Source: Odontocerum albicorne (Eukaryota > Arthropoda > Insecta > Trichoptera > Odontoceridae). From it: a stretch of DNA of 64,000 nt. Of the stretch, positions 47,201 through 59,379 are shown piece after piece; position 1 is the stretch's first letter; each line of letters starts with the position of its first letter. The DNA lies in assembly GCA_949825065.1 (NCBI GenBank), contig OX463854.1:17857226-17921225 (forward strand), written 5' to 3'. The position numbers were made by a program, and so were the translations under genes. A model generated the notes under the pieces. It was given only the letters and a program-made list of their open reading frames with translations. It had not been told where the DNA came from and did no database searches.

Positions 47201-47399
47201 CTTGTCTTCAAATATAAGGAATGGAAATCTCCTTTGTCAAATCGCCATCTTTAACTACATATACCATCTAAATTGCTTTCATCAAATTGCATTTTAAATG
47301 GAAATCATTGAATAGTAAAAATCTTCCCAGAATTTAATTTTACAATCTTTTTTATTTTTTTACAGATCTTACAGACGGGGATTCTACTCACCTTACTGA
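32249..47399 (+). CDS. PABPN1: Nuclear poly(A)-binding protein 1 (PABPN1/Pabp2), six exons
   Basis: Exons are 32249-32335, 34642-34795, 35634-35766, 39608-39737, 43736-43878 and 47366-47399 (TGA). All join in frame: 681 nt, 226 residues, close to Drosophila Pabp2 (about 224). The protein binds poly(A) tails in the nucleus and stimulates poly(A) polymerase. Order: acidic N-terminus ([11 protein letters not shown]), then a coiled coil ([20 protein letters not shown]). Next is one RRM with RNP2 VYVGNVDY and RNP1 KGFAYIEF, split by intron 3. The conserved linker [14 protein letters not shown] leads to an Arg/Gly-rich tail ([15 protein letters not shown]) and the family-typical ending YSPY. There is no alanine tract after Met1, unlike mammals. 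Introns of 1.9-4 kb carry mariners, SINEs, foldback elements and a LINE; none disrupts an exon. Confidence 0.97.
33112..33360. repeat. Tandem duplication in PABPN1 intron 1
   Basis: About 112 bp is present twice, roughly 133 bp apart: CGTGATCAAATCAACTAAAA at 33124 and again at 33253. Each is followed by AGAAATGTAAATTTAAT, CATTTTGAT and GTGCACT(C/T)CAGTA. Divergence is modest. No coding content. Confidence 0.85.
34150..34340 (+). repeat. tRNA-derived SINE, copy
   Basis: TGTCTTTCAACCCAAGGGTT and box B-like ACGGGTTTAATTCTCG, then TGATTTTCACTTATGGCTTG and CTGGTTGGTTGTAAGAAATG. The last two blocks are shared with the minus-strand copy at 62085-62295, which defines the SINE body. PABPN1 intron 1. 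Confidence 0.65.
35826..36051. mobile_element. Foldback MITE (CTACCGGTTTCAAGG family, copy 2), near-perfect palindrome
   Basis: Two arms of about 105 bp, complementary over almost their whole length, around an 11-base loop (ACAAGTCTTGA). The inner parts, from CACTTTATTCCAC to GGGGAGCACAA, look exact; the outer 30 bp are slightly diverged. The core CTACCGGTTTCAAGGCTTTC is shared with 8375-8600. PABPN1 intron 3. Confidence 0.9.
36160..36310 (+). repeat. tRNA-derived SINE, copy
   Basis: Box A-like TTATGGTCTAGTTGGTAAAA and box B-like AGGTCCAATTCCCAA about 45 bp later, followed by GTTTGATAAAGAGTTCATTT. Body truncated relative to the other copies. PABPN1 intron 3. Confidence 0.6.
36470..36713. mobile_element. 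piggyBac-type foldback MITE, 244 bp
   Basis: Bounded by TTAA on both sides (36466-36469 and 36714-36717). The ends are CCGCTTGACAGTTTTGCCCG and complement CCACTCGACAGTTTTGCCCG. The whole element folds into one hairpin with about 115-bp arms, including GAGCCTCGTTCGGGCAAATC and its near complement. TTAA points to piggyBac transposase as the mobiliser. Its ends do not match the piggyBac copy at 2926-5663, so its driver is another family. Confidence 0.92.
36806..37710 (+). mobile_element. Internally deleted mariner (TIR with GGTCATCTAGAAAGTAAGG)
   Basis: 905 bp; left end CAAGGGTCATCTAGAAAGTA, right-end complement CGACGGTCATTTAGAAAGTA, TA on both sides (36804-36805, 37711-37712). The + strand transposase starts at 36968 (MEKSSRAP) and shows the first HTH ([16 protein letters not shown]). 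A deletion and frameshift lead to [19 protein letters not shown] (37230-37290) and a relic of the first catalytic box (IVTWVCHYT, Asp-Glu missing). Everything from there to the C-terminus ([18 protein letters not shown], about 37555-37608) is deleted. Non-autonomous. Confidence 0.9.
37740..37870 (-). repeat. tRNA-derived SINE 3' part, minus strand
   Basis: On the minus strand: TTGACTTTCTGGTTGGTTAA, then ACATGGCAAAAACCTGCCAG and GTTGTATCGTATACAATGAA. These match the 3' half of the copies at 34150, 60040 and 62085. PABPN1 intron 3. Confidence 0.6.
38219..39504 (-). mobile_element. Mariner, irritans subfamily, copy B
   Basis: 1286 bp, exact TIR ACACATCGATCAATAAGTCC with TA on both sides (38217-38218, 39505-39506). 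The minus-strand transposase retains [13 protein letters not shown] (first Asp), [14 protein letters not shown] (third Asp) and the C-terminus [15 protein letters not shown]. The second-Asp block is broken by a frameshift near 38555 (QDNAPYH split). The N-terminus, near 39320-38990, also has stops. PABPN1 intron 3, antisense to the gene. Confidence 0.93.
40021..40350. repeat. 157-bp direct repeat, two copies, unusually GC-rich
   Basis: GGTCTGGGCTCATCTAATAA at 40073 and GGTCCGGGCTCATCCCACAA at 40230 start parallel tracts with CCCCACCAAT(A/G)TAGGGCGAGCCC. Period 157 bp. G+C is far above the surrounding intron. Minus-strand frames through it are repeat-derived. PABPN1 intron 4. Confidence 0.85.
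40657..40944. mobile_element. hAT-like MITE
   Basis: Left end CAGTGGTTCTTAACC, complement of right end TAGTAATTCTTAACC; flanks CCCTAGAG (40649-40656) and CCCTATCC (40945-40952) fit an imperfect 8-bp target duplication. An internal palindrome (AGTGCTCCACGGAGCACT) lies near the left end. 288 bp, no coding capacity. The CAGTGGTTCTNAACC end and 8-bp duplication are typical of hAT elements. Confidence 0.75.
41323..42606 (+). mobile_element. Mariner (TIR TTAGGTAAAGCG), dead
   Basis: 1284 bp with TIRs TTAGGTAAAGCGAAAAGAAA / complement TTAGGTAAAGCGGAAAGAAA and TA at 41321-41322 and 42607-42608. The + strand transposase (about 41490-42530) shows the HTH part ([10 protein letters not shown]), then [14 protein letters not shown], where the first catalytic Asp is Tyr. 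[14 protein letters not shown] and [10 protein letters not shown] (second Asp) follow. [15 protein letters not shown] carries the third Asp, 34 residues after the second (DD34D). At least three in-frame stops. PABPN1 intron 4, sense orientation. Confidence 0.93.
43081..43232. repeat. Tandem repeat, 38 bp x 4
   Basis: Unit GATTATCTATTTAACTTTTC followed by ATATACTATACATAATTT. Units start at 43081, 43119, 43157 and 43195 and are almost identical (one A/G change in unit 2). PABPN1 intron 4. Confidence 0.95.
43676..43747 (+). repeat. 36-bp duplication covering the PABPN1 exon 5 splice acceptor
   Basis: Unit 1 (43676-43711) and unit 2 (43712-43747) share AATAAAAATGTTTTT and GGTGAT.CCAAA with about six mismatches. 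Unit 2 has the acceptor ATGCAG before GTGATGCCAAAA, the start of exon 5. In unit 1 the equivalent place reads GTGCCG, so the AG is lost, while GTGATCCCAAAG still reads V-I-P-K. The frame is open across both units. Confidence 0.9.
44013..45297 (-). mobile_element. Mariner, almost intact (TIR CGAGGGTGGTCCGATAAGTA)
   Basis: 1285 bp; right-end complement CGAGGGCGGTCCGATAAGTA; TA on both sides (44011-44012, 45298-45299). The minus-strand transposase runs from about 45120 to 44080. It has an HTH part ([19 protein letters not shown]), [14 protein letters not shown] (first Asp), [11 protein letters not shown] (second Asp) and [13 protein letters not shown] (third Asp), ending GDYVEK. Only two lesions are seen: a TAG where KNWF-type Trp is expected (about 44990) and one frameshift in the PPYSPDL region (about 44300). 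The best preserved mariner here. PABPN1 intron 5, antisense. Confidence 0.95.
45305..47104 (-). pseudogene. Jockey-clade LINE, 5'-truncated, reverse transcriptase
   Basis: The minus-strand frame 47100-45859 encodes much of a non-LTR reverse transcriptase: [16 protein letters not shown]…[32 protein letters not shown] and [16 protein letters not shown]. The catalytic YxDD box is not legible ([10 protein letters not shown]). A second frame, 45812-45336, gives the C-terminal region ([28 protein letters not shown]). The endonuclease and ORF1 are absent, consistent with 5' truncation. The 3' end lies 8 bp from the mariner at 44013-45297. PABPN1 intron 5. Confidence 0.9.
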
Positions 47400-49680
47400 C
47401 CACGCGGCAACACTTCAGTCAGGCGGTTTCCTTTGTGATCCCATGGCAACCCACCTGACTACACGCTGCCAAAGTTGGGCGTGTTAAAAAAAACTCTTGT
47501 TTAACAGTTTGAATCAATGACTGAATGAGTGGCTAAGTGCAGTGATCATTTACTTTATTCCTAAAGACAATTTGTGCTTATGATGCCGTGGCATTATTTT
47601 TTCACTCTGTATTTAGTATTATATATACCGTGTAATCTTGATGGTTGTCTGTGTGACGTTTTAAACTCAATTATAAACAAGTGCTAAGGTGTCTTCACTG
47701 GCATTGTGAATTGACATAAAACTGTCAGACTTTTTAATATTAAATCATCATTGTGTTCAATATTTAGCTTTTATTCAACAATGTTTTCCATTTCTTAGTA
47801 ATTTTTTTTTCAAAATATTAATATTTTTGTCAATTTTTTTTTATTTAAAAAATATCAAAATACAATCAACATTTTTCATTTTGAACATTAATCAAATCCA
47901 GGCCAATTTCTCTTTAAGTGTCAGATTAAACAAAAAACAACCTTAGCAAGATAATTAATCTATTAAAAATATCACAACATTGCATCAAATTTAAAATTGA
48001 AGTTTATGAAAGTGAATGAATGATATTTGTTACGATGCAGTAGACTTAATGCAATTTGTTAATATTTTGAATAGACAATACAAATAATCATTTTTTTTAC
48101 AATGACCTGTTGAAATTTTTATTCTGATTCAATGTACAATTATTGTAAATGACATATTTGTTTCTCACTAACTCGGATGGTTAAATCTAATACAATTTAT
48201 TCTTTAAATATTAAATTATGTTCTCGATAATTTCTAACTGACCAATCGACATTTATAACCCAAAGATGTCAAATCACTTCGAAGGTTTATTTATTTAAAT
48301 TGATTTTATAAGTAAATCAAATCTTCATGTTCAATATCATTTGAATTGTGTAAAGAAACAAAAATAATCAGGATATCAAGGTATCTAAATTACTTATAAA
48401 ATAATTTATTTTTTCCAGAGTCGCCGAAAGAAGTGTTAATGTATTTAATAAAAAAAAAATTTTACAGTTTCATTGATGATGATAAATATTTTTATTAATT
48501 TGAATTAAGTCTTATTTATTTTACTCAGTACCATATAAGAATTCATATTTGGTATCTCAATGACACATAAAAGGATTTTTTCTTTGGTTTTATACTATAA
48601 TTTTTTGAGTATGAAAAACTGATAAAATACTTTAAAAAAAATATATTTATTAAAAGATTTTTTTTAAACTTTTTTATGAAATGTCAAGTTTTCTTATTCT
48701 TATTATTCCCTGCCCTATGTAAAACTCGGAATAGAACTAGCTAAACTCTGGATCCTAAATTCTTCTTTTTTATATTAAAAATCTTTCTGTACATAAATTA
48801 TAAGTTCTTTTTTATAAAGAAATTGAATAAAATATTCATTTTTAAAATCGATTGGCAATTTAAAATAAAAATTTTCTCTATGTTGAATTTCCATAAACAT
48901 ATCAATGACTTTGTTATATATTTTCATTTATTTATTATTCTTTCGACATTTAGTGACCAAAGATACTCATTGGGGGGGGGGGGCTTTGTTGCTTGTGTAC
49001 TTAACACAATTTATTTAGCTCCAAATTTTTTATTCCAGTAAGCATTTACAATTCTCCATTGAATGGAGATTTGCTTAGCATATTGATTTACCCCTAGTTT
49101 TAATATTGTTTTACACATGTCACCAACAATTATGAAAAAAAGTTAAATTAGTATAAATATACATTTGATAAATACCTATTTTACAATTTCCTTTTCATTT
49201 ATGTGAATTAAATGTTTCCATTTTTTTCCCATTAAACTAATATCATTTATTATAGAAAATGGTTAAATATAAAAAAGTATGGGTATTTGTTTTCTTAAGT
49301 CAACACAGTGACCCAATTTGCATAACAATATGGTTTTAATTATTGTTTTTCATCTAAATTCTACGATGATTTCTGCAATCTTGTGAAATATACACACGAA
49401 AAAAATATATATTTTTAGTCATTTGCATAAAAGCTTTTTAAAATCAACAATTAAACATGTAATATGAACATTTCATGTATAAAAAAGCCAAATAAAATTA
49501 ATAACCTGAATATGGAATGCATCCATTATTCTAATGTGTATTTTGTTATGGTTCTCATAATAATCCTATTTATTATTATTCACAAATAATAAATAGAAAG
49601 TTATTAAGAAGTTTTATTTATTTATATTCCAATATAAAATAAATCATAAGGTAATGAAAATATCTAGGCATGTACTGGAC
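47400..49680. other. PABPN1 3' UTR and downstream AT-rich DNA
   Basis: AATAAA-type signals are present (for example AATAAAAAA near 48447) but the used site cannot be chosen. No further exon recognised. A run of about 11 G at 48972-48982 is the only notable oddity. Confidence 0.5.
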
Positions 49681-49885
49681 CTTTGTGTTTCACTCACTCA
49701 CTCTGTTGGCGTTACAGAGTTCTACAGTTAAATTCATTCGTCTTAATTGATCGTACCAAGCTGTATCCTGTCGGATATCATCTGTCCATCTCAGGCAGGT
49801 CGTCCCAGGGGTCTCCTATTAATACAGCATCCACAGCTGCCTTAGCGACAGCCCCTGCTTACCGAGTCCTGTTCCTATTTGTATA

Positions 49886-52166
<2,281 letters not shown>

Positions 52167-53060
52167 CTACCTTGATCAAAAAGTTTTAGGACTTTATTCA
52201 TAAAATCGAAAATACAAGTTTATTCATCAAAATCGATATGGTCCCCTTCAAAGTACTCCCCATCGACTGCAACACACTTACGCCAGCGCTTGATCCAATC
52301 TTCGAAACACCGCTGGTACTCAATTTTCGGTATGTCCATCAGAGCCGTCTTCGATTTTTTCATGACATCCTCTCGGGTGCTGTAACGCGTTCCGCGAAGC
52401 GGTTTTTAAAGTCTGTTGAACAGGAAAAAGTCGCAGGGGGATAGATCAGGTGAATTGAAAGGCTGCTGGATAGTAGTCATGTTGTTTTTGGTCAAAAACT
52501 CACGGAAATCATGTCTCAATGCGGTCCTTTTATTTTGCATGAAATTGAGGTCTTTCGGCACCAGTTTTGCAGCGACACATCTGAGGCCCAAATCATTAAC
52601 CAAAATGTCTTGAGCGGATCCATAAGCGATGTTCAAGTCCTCTGCCAGCTCTCTGATGGTCAATTTGCGGTTTTCGGCCAACATTTCTTTGATTTTATCG
52701 GTTTTCGACTGCCACTGCGTTCGTCATCCTCGACCCACTCACGACCACTTCTGAAGCGTTCGTGCCACCAAAAAACACTTCTCCAACATTTCCAAGGTCT
52801 GCGGACCGTTAAATCCGTTTTTCACACAAAATTTAATGCAAACTCGTTGATGCCATTTTCAAACTTGTAAAAAATCGAAAACACGTACAAAGGTAGATGT
52901 ACTCAGTACAGCATAACTTTTACAAATGCCAAGCTATGACGCTGAAATTTGGAGGGAAGTGTCAATAAAAGATGTGGTAACCTAACAAAAAAAAGAATTC
53001 CAGTCGGGTGACTGACAGCACCACACGGTGGCCGGTCCTAAAACTTTTTGATCAAGGTAG
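52167..53060 (-). mobile_element. Internally deleted mariner (TIR CTACCTTGATCAAAAAGTTT)
   Basis: 894 bp; TIRs identical for at least 26 bp (beginning CTACCTTGATCAAAAAGTTT), TA on both sides (52165-52166, 53061-53062). The minus strand keeps the second HTH (ENRKLTIRELAEDLNIAYGS) and, fused after a deletion, ALRHDFREFLTKNN and FNSPDLSPCDFFLFNRL with the third Asp. The whole segment with the first two catalytic Asp is missing. Exact TIRs with a deleted gene suggest it moved, or arose, as a non-autonomous derivative. Confidence 0.93.
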
Positions 53061-54843
53061 TATGTAGGTTGCAACATGTAGGCAAAATTCATTGGGTACA
53101 TTTTTTGTGTTTACATTATAGTAAATTTGCTCTCATTGAATTCAAGTGAAGTGGAAAAATATACTTGTTATTCAATACTTATTTATCTAAACTTATGTGT
53201 TCAAAAACCCTAAAAAGTGTAGTTTGACCAAGTAAATTAAAATTTGAAAGAATAAGAAAAATCACAGGAACTGATTAGAAGATGTATGGATGTAGATGAA
53301 GCGGTAGAATTATGTTATGATAGGAAAGTTTGGTGCAGTCTCCTCTGCTTATCCAAGTGGATGATGGTATGAATGTATAAATGAAAAAGGTTAGAAATCG
53401 TCTTAATCTGAGTGATATATTTTCTTGGCAACTTGAATCCATAACTATTATTTAAAGAAATATATGTGCATGCTTATTTAGAACAACTTGACTATTTTCC
53501 AATTTCAAGAAATTTGTGAAATAGCTAGAATTTGTTTGAATATGGAATAATAATTTTGGTCTCACAAATGAGTCGTATTGATTTAATTAGGATATTTTTT
53601 TGAAACATAAGAGCTTTTAAAAATTAGAAGGGGTGTTTGTAGCTGAAAAAATAAATGACCATAAGTCTAAATCTCGGATAACAAGTTCTGGTGCATGTTA
53701 GTATCTGCTGTTTTGATTACGCTGAATTGGAATGTGAATGGTCAGCGGTTTGGAATGCAGCTTATCTGTATGAGATAAGGTGGGTTATGTGAGAGATCTA
53801 TGAATGCCATTTGAAGTTGCGCTGTATACTACTGCTATGGTTCAGGTGAGTAGAATTTTTTTGGAAAAGTATTATTTGCAAAAAAAAGAAACAAAAAATA
53901 AAAAGTACGATAGTAAAAATATGTAATAAAATTTTACTCAATAAAGATTAAAAATAAAATATGCTTTTTATTTTAACACCTTTTCCCCTACTCCTTTGAC
54001 ATGATTTTTAAAATATCGCAGCAAAAAATTACTGCAGGTGAAATAGATAAATTAATTTCTGTAATTTTTCCATACTTGGACATTATTGTACAGATTTCCT
54101 GATTCCAGTGTTAAAAATTCACTGCCAGTCTTCAACCATTGGGTTACATCTATCTTCAATCCATAATTTTTTAAATATTGTGATACGGATTGTTCACGTA
54201 GATGCAAAAACAGGTGTCAGTACTTTTTGTACTTTTTGACTTAGCATTGAAAACAAATGCAACTGCCTGCTGTCTATTGGGAATGTACAACTTCGTATTG
54301 CAGCTAAAACATTTCTTGTACATTTGACTTTGATTATTAATTTTTAACCATTGGGTTATTGATGCATTAAATTAAATGAATATTTTACCTATTACGAGGT
54401 TTGATAAAAAGAAGAGAATTTTTCAATTTCGCGGGCTGTTTTCTTCACGGTGATGCTATCTGTGATGTACATTTCAATCAGCCATATTGGATGGGCAGTT
54501 TGTGCGGATATAATACATTGTGTTTAATACATTTATTTCAACGCATTTTCCCATATTGCGATTTTTTTATTTTTAAAATGATGCTGAAGTATTTGCGTTA
54601 AAAATGGATGTTTTGCAACTATAGAGGAGATAAAATCAAAATCGCTTGATGAGCTTAAAGACCATCCCAAAAAGGGATATGCTAAAGGTTAGCCCACAAA
54701 TGTTAATGATTAAATAAATACTTTTTGATAGAAATGAAAATTCTCTATTTATTAAACCTCATATATGATGCAAATTCCTTGGAATTTTATTATGAATTTT
54801 GTACAGCAACATTGAATGCTAGAAAAGCCACATACTTGCCATA
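53061..54843. other. Gene-free AT-rich stretch
   Basis: Nothing with firm support. A phrase at 53280-53360 (ATGTATGGATG…GAAAGTTTGGTGCAGT) could be the tail of a LINE reverse transcriptase but is too short to call. Confidence 0.4.
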
Positions 54844-55465
54844 TTTTACGGACTATAAGACGCACTTTTTTCTTCAAAAAATTGCCTCCAAAATTCAGGT
54901 GCGTCTTGTACTCGAAATGAATATAAAAATGTCCAGTGTTTGATTTAAAATTCCCGCCAGTCTTAAAAATGGCGATATATTCGATGCCGCGGGAAACCTA
55001 TCTATCTGGCAACATTGGATTCAACTGGCAGCAGCAGTGCACCGATGCGACGAACATGAGTTGCGGGGATTCACAAGCTTGCTAACACTGTCTCCCTCCT
55101 GCCCCGCCATCACAAACCCAGAACATTGTCTAGCCTATGATGCGTCATTGCAGTCTACGGTGCCAGTGAACTTGAATTGAAAGTGATTTGTGTTATCGGT
55201 AACAGTACAATATTTTTGTTAGTAGCTAGTTTCACAATGGTAAAATAAAAGGTATTGATGCGGGCTATAAATTGAAAGTAATAGCATATGCAGAAGAACA
55301 TGGAAACCAACAGAAAAAACCATTCGTGATTTTCAGGGATTTTAAAGGTCAGTTCGATTTTATAAACTAAGAATTTTTTTTTAGTCTAATTGCAATCTAA
55401 TAATAAAAATGTTATTTTTTTTTTAAATTGCCTAAAAATTAAGGTGCGTCTTATAGTCCGTAAAA
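54844..55465 (+). mobile_element. Non-autonomous pogo-like element, 622 bp
   Basis: TIRs TTTTACGGACTATAAGACGC / exact complement, flanked by TA (54842-54843, 55466-55467). The interior includes a less AT-rich block and, near 55258-55315, GYKLKVIAYAEEHGN. That resembles the N-terminal Brinker-type DNA-binding domain found in pogo/POGK-related transposases. The DDE domain is absent, so it is an internally deleted derivative. Confidence 0.8.
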
Positions 55466-55801
55466 TACGGTATCCCTTTTAATCCCACAGGGCCGATCAT
55501 TAGCCTCAAAGTTTTCATACAAGTTTTTATGTTAACTAAAAAAACATAAAAATATTTTTTTTTTTCTGAAATATGAAAATTATTTTACACTCTACAGGGA
55601 GGTCTCCACAAAAAAATTAGGTTTTAAAACTAAATACTAACTGAGATAAAATATAAACTAGTTTTTTTTGCCAAAAAATGCTTGGGATTTCTTGCACATT
55701 TTATGCAAAATATGCTGGGATTAAAAGGGTTAATACTCCCATACAAAGCTTATTCTACGAATATTCATACAAAAAAGCTTCACCAATTAATTGTATATGG
55801 G

Positions 55802-56021
55802 TATAGTTTGGAAATTCTAGGATGAGTCCTGTGACAGCTCACAAATTTACCCCAATACAACCTTATGTAATGTATTTACCTAAATAACTTGCTATTTATT
55901 AGAATTAAGGCTTATATTACAGTTGATAAAATAATTAAAATTACTGAACGTCGTTACAAGGTTGTATTGGGGCAAATTTGTGAGCTGTCACAGGACTCAT
56001 CCTAGAATTTCCGAACTATAG
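55802..56021. mobile_element. Foldback MITE (TAGTTCGGAA family), copy 2
   Basis: Same inverted-repeat element as 23738-23953, with the internal part in the opposite orientation (AATACAACCTTATGTAATGT on the left, where copy 1 has it on the right in complement). The arms contain TTCTAGGATGAGTCCTGTGA and its complement. TA borders. Confidence 0.88.
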
Positions 56022-57716
56022 CAGAACGCATGTGACAATATTTGATATGCTAATCAATTTCAGGTTGAAACTAATTGACAGCATTTTTGACAGCTTAAAT
56101 TGTATTGGTCAGTTGCATACTTCAATAAGTATATTGACGTTGGACCTGAAGTCCATTCTTTTCACACTCAGGTGCTTCGCTGCTGGAGAAGTCCTTCTGG
56201 GCAGTTTTAAACTGATGTTAGGAGTGTTCTAAAATTCCATAAAATCAAATTTGATAAATTGAACGCAAATTTAATTTTGTTCAAGCTGTTTTTACTTAAT
56301 AAGTATTTAAGATGTTACGCTTAAAAACTGAATAAAACATATTTAAATCAGAAGTTGTTTTTTTTATGGTCAAATAATAAACATTTTCAATAAATATTTT
56401 TTTATTAAACAGCAAAAGTGTATAAAATTTTATTATATTTTTCAAAATTGTTAAAATCTTAACATACAGAGATCGGATTTCCAAGATAAAAAAAATATCA
56501 TACCTAGTGAAAACCAACTTAGTTTTTATTTTATTTTTCTTCATTGAGTTTAATTAGTTGAAAAGATACTCTATAATGTTTCTATAAAATGCTAAAACAA
56601 GGTTCTAAATGAAAAATCACTGCATATTCAGACTATATTTATTAAATTTCAGACTGAAAATGCAGTTAGTTAACACATTGCAAGCGGTTACGTCACAGAG
56701 TCCCCCAAGGCTGGAAGTGGACCTTTTTTCGCTATATCGACGATTACTCTAGATACTTGCTAAAATTTGCATAACTTTTACAGTTTTTATCGGATTTAAA
56801 AGTTTTTTCTTTATTTTTACTCATCAGTATCCATAGATTCTTTTCTTGTACACCAAAATAGAAAGATTTTTTTTGCCTTAAAACAGTTAATTAAAAATAT
56901 TATCATTATAGTTTTTACTTACAGTAAAAAAAATCTTATAATGTAAATATCAGTTAAAAAAACTCATCACTGCTAAGTAATAGTTAATAAGTGTGTGGTA
57001 TCGTTCATAATAGGAACCTTTATGTAGCGGAATGTTACAATGTACATAAAAGTATCTAGTTTCACTGCATGTTTTATGAGCAGTGCACACACGACAGGGT
57101 ATAGACCAGTGTTTCCCAACGTTTTTTGTACTATGCCCCACCTAAGCTTTTCTAAAATTCTTATGCCCCCGCCTACGTAACGGTGACGCGACAAAGCGAT
57201 CAAAATAAGACTAAGCGGCCGCGACAAAAGGGTTAAACTTAAACCCTTTTGTCGCAGCCGCTTTGTCGTGGCACCCCTACGTAACATATACATAATTATT
57301 AATATTAAAAAATTGAATTGTTCATTAAAGAAACTTAAATGATGGGTTTTAGGAAGAAATCACTAGGAAATAAGCAAACACAGTAAGTAAATTTTCAAAA
57401 CATATAATGGAGAACTGAAATTCAAGTACAAAATAATTTTAATGAAATATTTTTCTATATTATATTGTTACTATATGACGTAATTTATGGGTTAGTAGCA
57501 GCCACTAGCAAAATATTTTTTTTTAATATGACTTTTATTTCTATAATATAATACTTAATATGTAAATAAACCACAAATGTTTTATTCCTTATTCTATACA
57601 AACATAATTTGATAAGTGTGAATACATAATATACATACGTACCATCACACCATGTCCCTTTTTGGGTAGGTTTTCAATGCAAATGACTCTCGCTAGTTCC
57701 AAATCCATACATCATA
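56022..57716. other. AT-rich stretch with a hAT-like relic
   Basis: At 57112 CCAGTGTTTCCCAACGTTTT resembles a hAT terminal repeat and is followed by an imperfect palindrome (GCGACAAAAGGGTTTAAG and complement, 57217-57258) with CGGCCGC. No matching right end was found. The rest shows nothing. Confidence 0.4.
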
Positions 57717-59231
57717 GCACATCGATCAATAAGTCCCGGGACTAACTACTAAAACAACATTTGTTTGCCGAAATTCTTCTTTATTCATCAACATAGTCTC
57801 CTTCAAGAGCGTTACATTCATTCCAACGCTTTCCTAACTTTTATATGCCAGCCGTGTAAACGATTTATCTTTGGTTTCAAAATAGGCGTTAGTTTCGGCA
57901 ATCACTTCTTCATTGGAGCCAAATCTCTCCCTGGAGCATATTTTTGAGGTCTGCATTCAGCCAATAGTAGCTGGGGGCCAAATCTGGAGAATAAGGTGGG
58001 TGCGGAAGCAATTCGAAGTTCAACTCATGCAATTTGGCCATCGTTACCATCGACTTGTGACACGGTGCATTGTCCTGATGAAAAAGAACTTTTTTCTTCT
58101 TCATATGGGGCAATTTTTTTGCAATTTCTACCTTCAAACACTCCAATAACGCTATGTAATATTTATTCGCTATTGATGGTTTTTCCCTTTACAAGGTGAT
58201 CGATGAATATTATACCATGCGCATCCCAAAATACGGAGGCCATAACCTTCCAGGCCGACTGTTGAGTTTTTGGTCGCTTCGGACGACTTTCACCGGCTGC
58301 TCTCCACTCAGCTGACTGCCGATTTGATTCCGGAGTATAGTGGTGGATCCAAATTTCATCCATTGTCACATACCGACACAAAAACTCCTGTTTATTTCGC
58401 GTAAACAGTGCCAAACAGCGCTCTGAATCATCGATGCGTTGTTGTTTCATTGTGAGCAAATAATGCAGCACCCATTTCGAAAAAAGATTTTTCATGACCA
58501 AATGTTCATGCAAAATAGTGTAAACACTACCAAATGATATCTTCAGGATGTCAACTATCTCACGCAACTTTACTTTGCGATTTTCCATCACGATTTTGAC
58601 GGTTTTTTTTTATGTTTTCTGGTGTAACAGCCTCATTTGGATGACCAGAGCGTTCAGCATCATTTGTGTCTGTACGACCGCATTTGAAATCGGCGTACCA
58701 CCGACAAATGGTTGTTTTCGACGGAGCAGAGCCCAGATAACACTTTTCAAGCTATCGCTGAGTTTGAACGGTATTTTTTCCATTAAAAAGCAATGTTTTA
58801 TCAACACACAAGATTCGGTTTTTTCCATTATTTTGAAAATAGCAAAAGGAGCGTCATTAACCCTGAGAGATCGGCGCACTGCTATAGCAGTGGAAGAAAT
58901 TTGTTCTACCCTTGTATTCTAAAATGAATATCATTCATTTAGAATACAAGGGTACATATTCTAAAATATATTTATGTTGTAAAAATATATTTTTTTTGTT
59001 GTTTAAAATAAATATTTATCACGAACGTCCGAATCGTAAATATATCTCAGCACTAGATAGACAATTATATTTTTTTCTCGTAGCGCTCTCAGGGTTAAAA
59101 CCACTGTAACTCAATGACACAATGTCATGAAAGTTTGACACATAACTTCTAAAGGTAATGGTAACTGATAATGGTATTGTTATTAGAGACGCCATCTGTT
59201 GGTTAGTCCTGGGACTTATTGATTGATGTGT
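57717..59231 (-). mobile_element. Mariner, irritans subfamily, copy C, with a nested MITE
   Basis: Ends CACATCGATCAATAAGTCCC / complement, flanked by TA (57715-57716, 59232-59233). It is 1515 bp because a 234-bp MITE is inserted at 58861-59094. The minus-strand transposase keeps [13 protein letters not shown] (first Asp kept, Thr to Ile), QDNAPCHKS (second Asp) and APSYYWL, where the third catalytic Asp has become Tyr. Frameshifts lie near 58160 and 58600. It is closely similar to copies A and B. Confidence 0.93.
58861..59094. mobile_element. TTAA-flanked MITE nested in mariner copy C
   Basis: Ends CCCTGAGAG…CTCTCAGGG with TTAA at 58857-58860 and 59095-59098. Copies A and B give the empty site at the same position (TCACTAAAACCACTG), so this is a genuine insertion with TTAA duplication, as produced by piggyBac-type transposases. 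It contains an internal hairpin, TTGTATTCTAAAATGAAT with complement (58913-58951). Confidence 0.95.
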
Positions 59232-59379
59232 TATATGCTATCCTATTTCTCATTCTTATTGCCTTTTCGTCAGTCAAAATTTCTCCAACTATCACCTTCC
59301 ACTCTTTCCTCGTTCTCCATTAATTTCAGACATATTTCTAATTCCTTTCTTAATTCTACTTACGAATATAACATTAATC

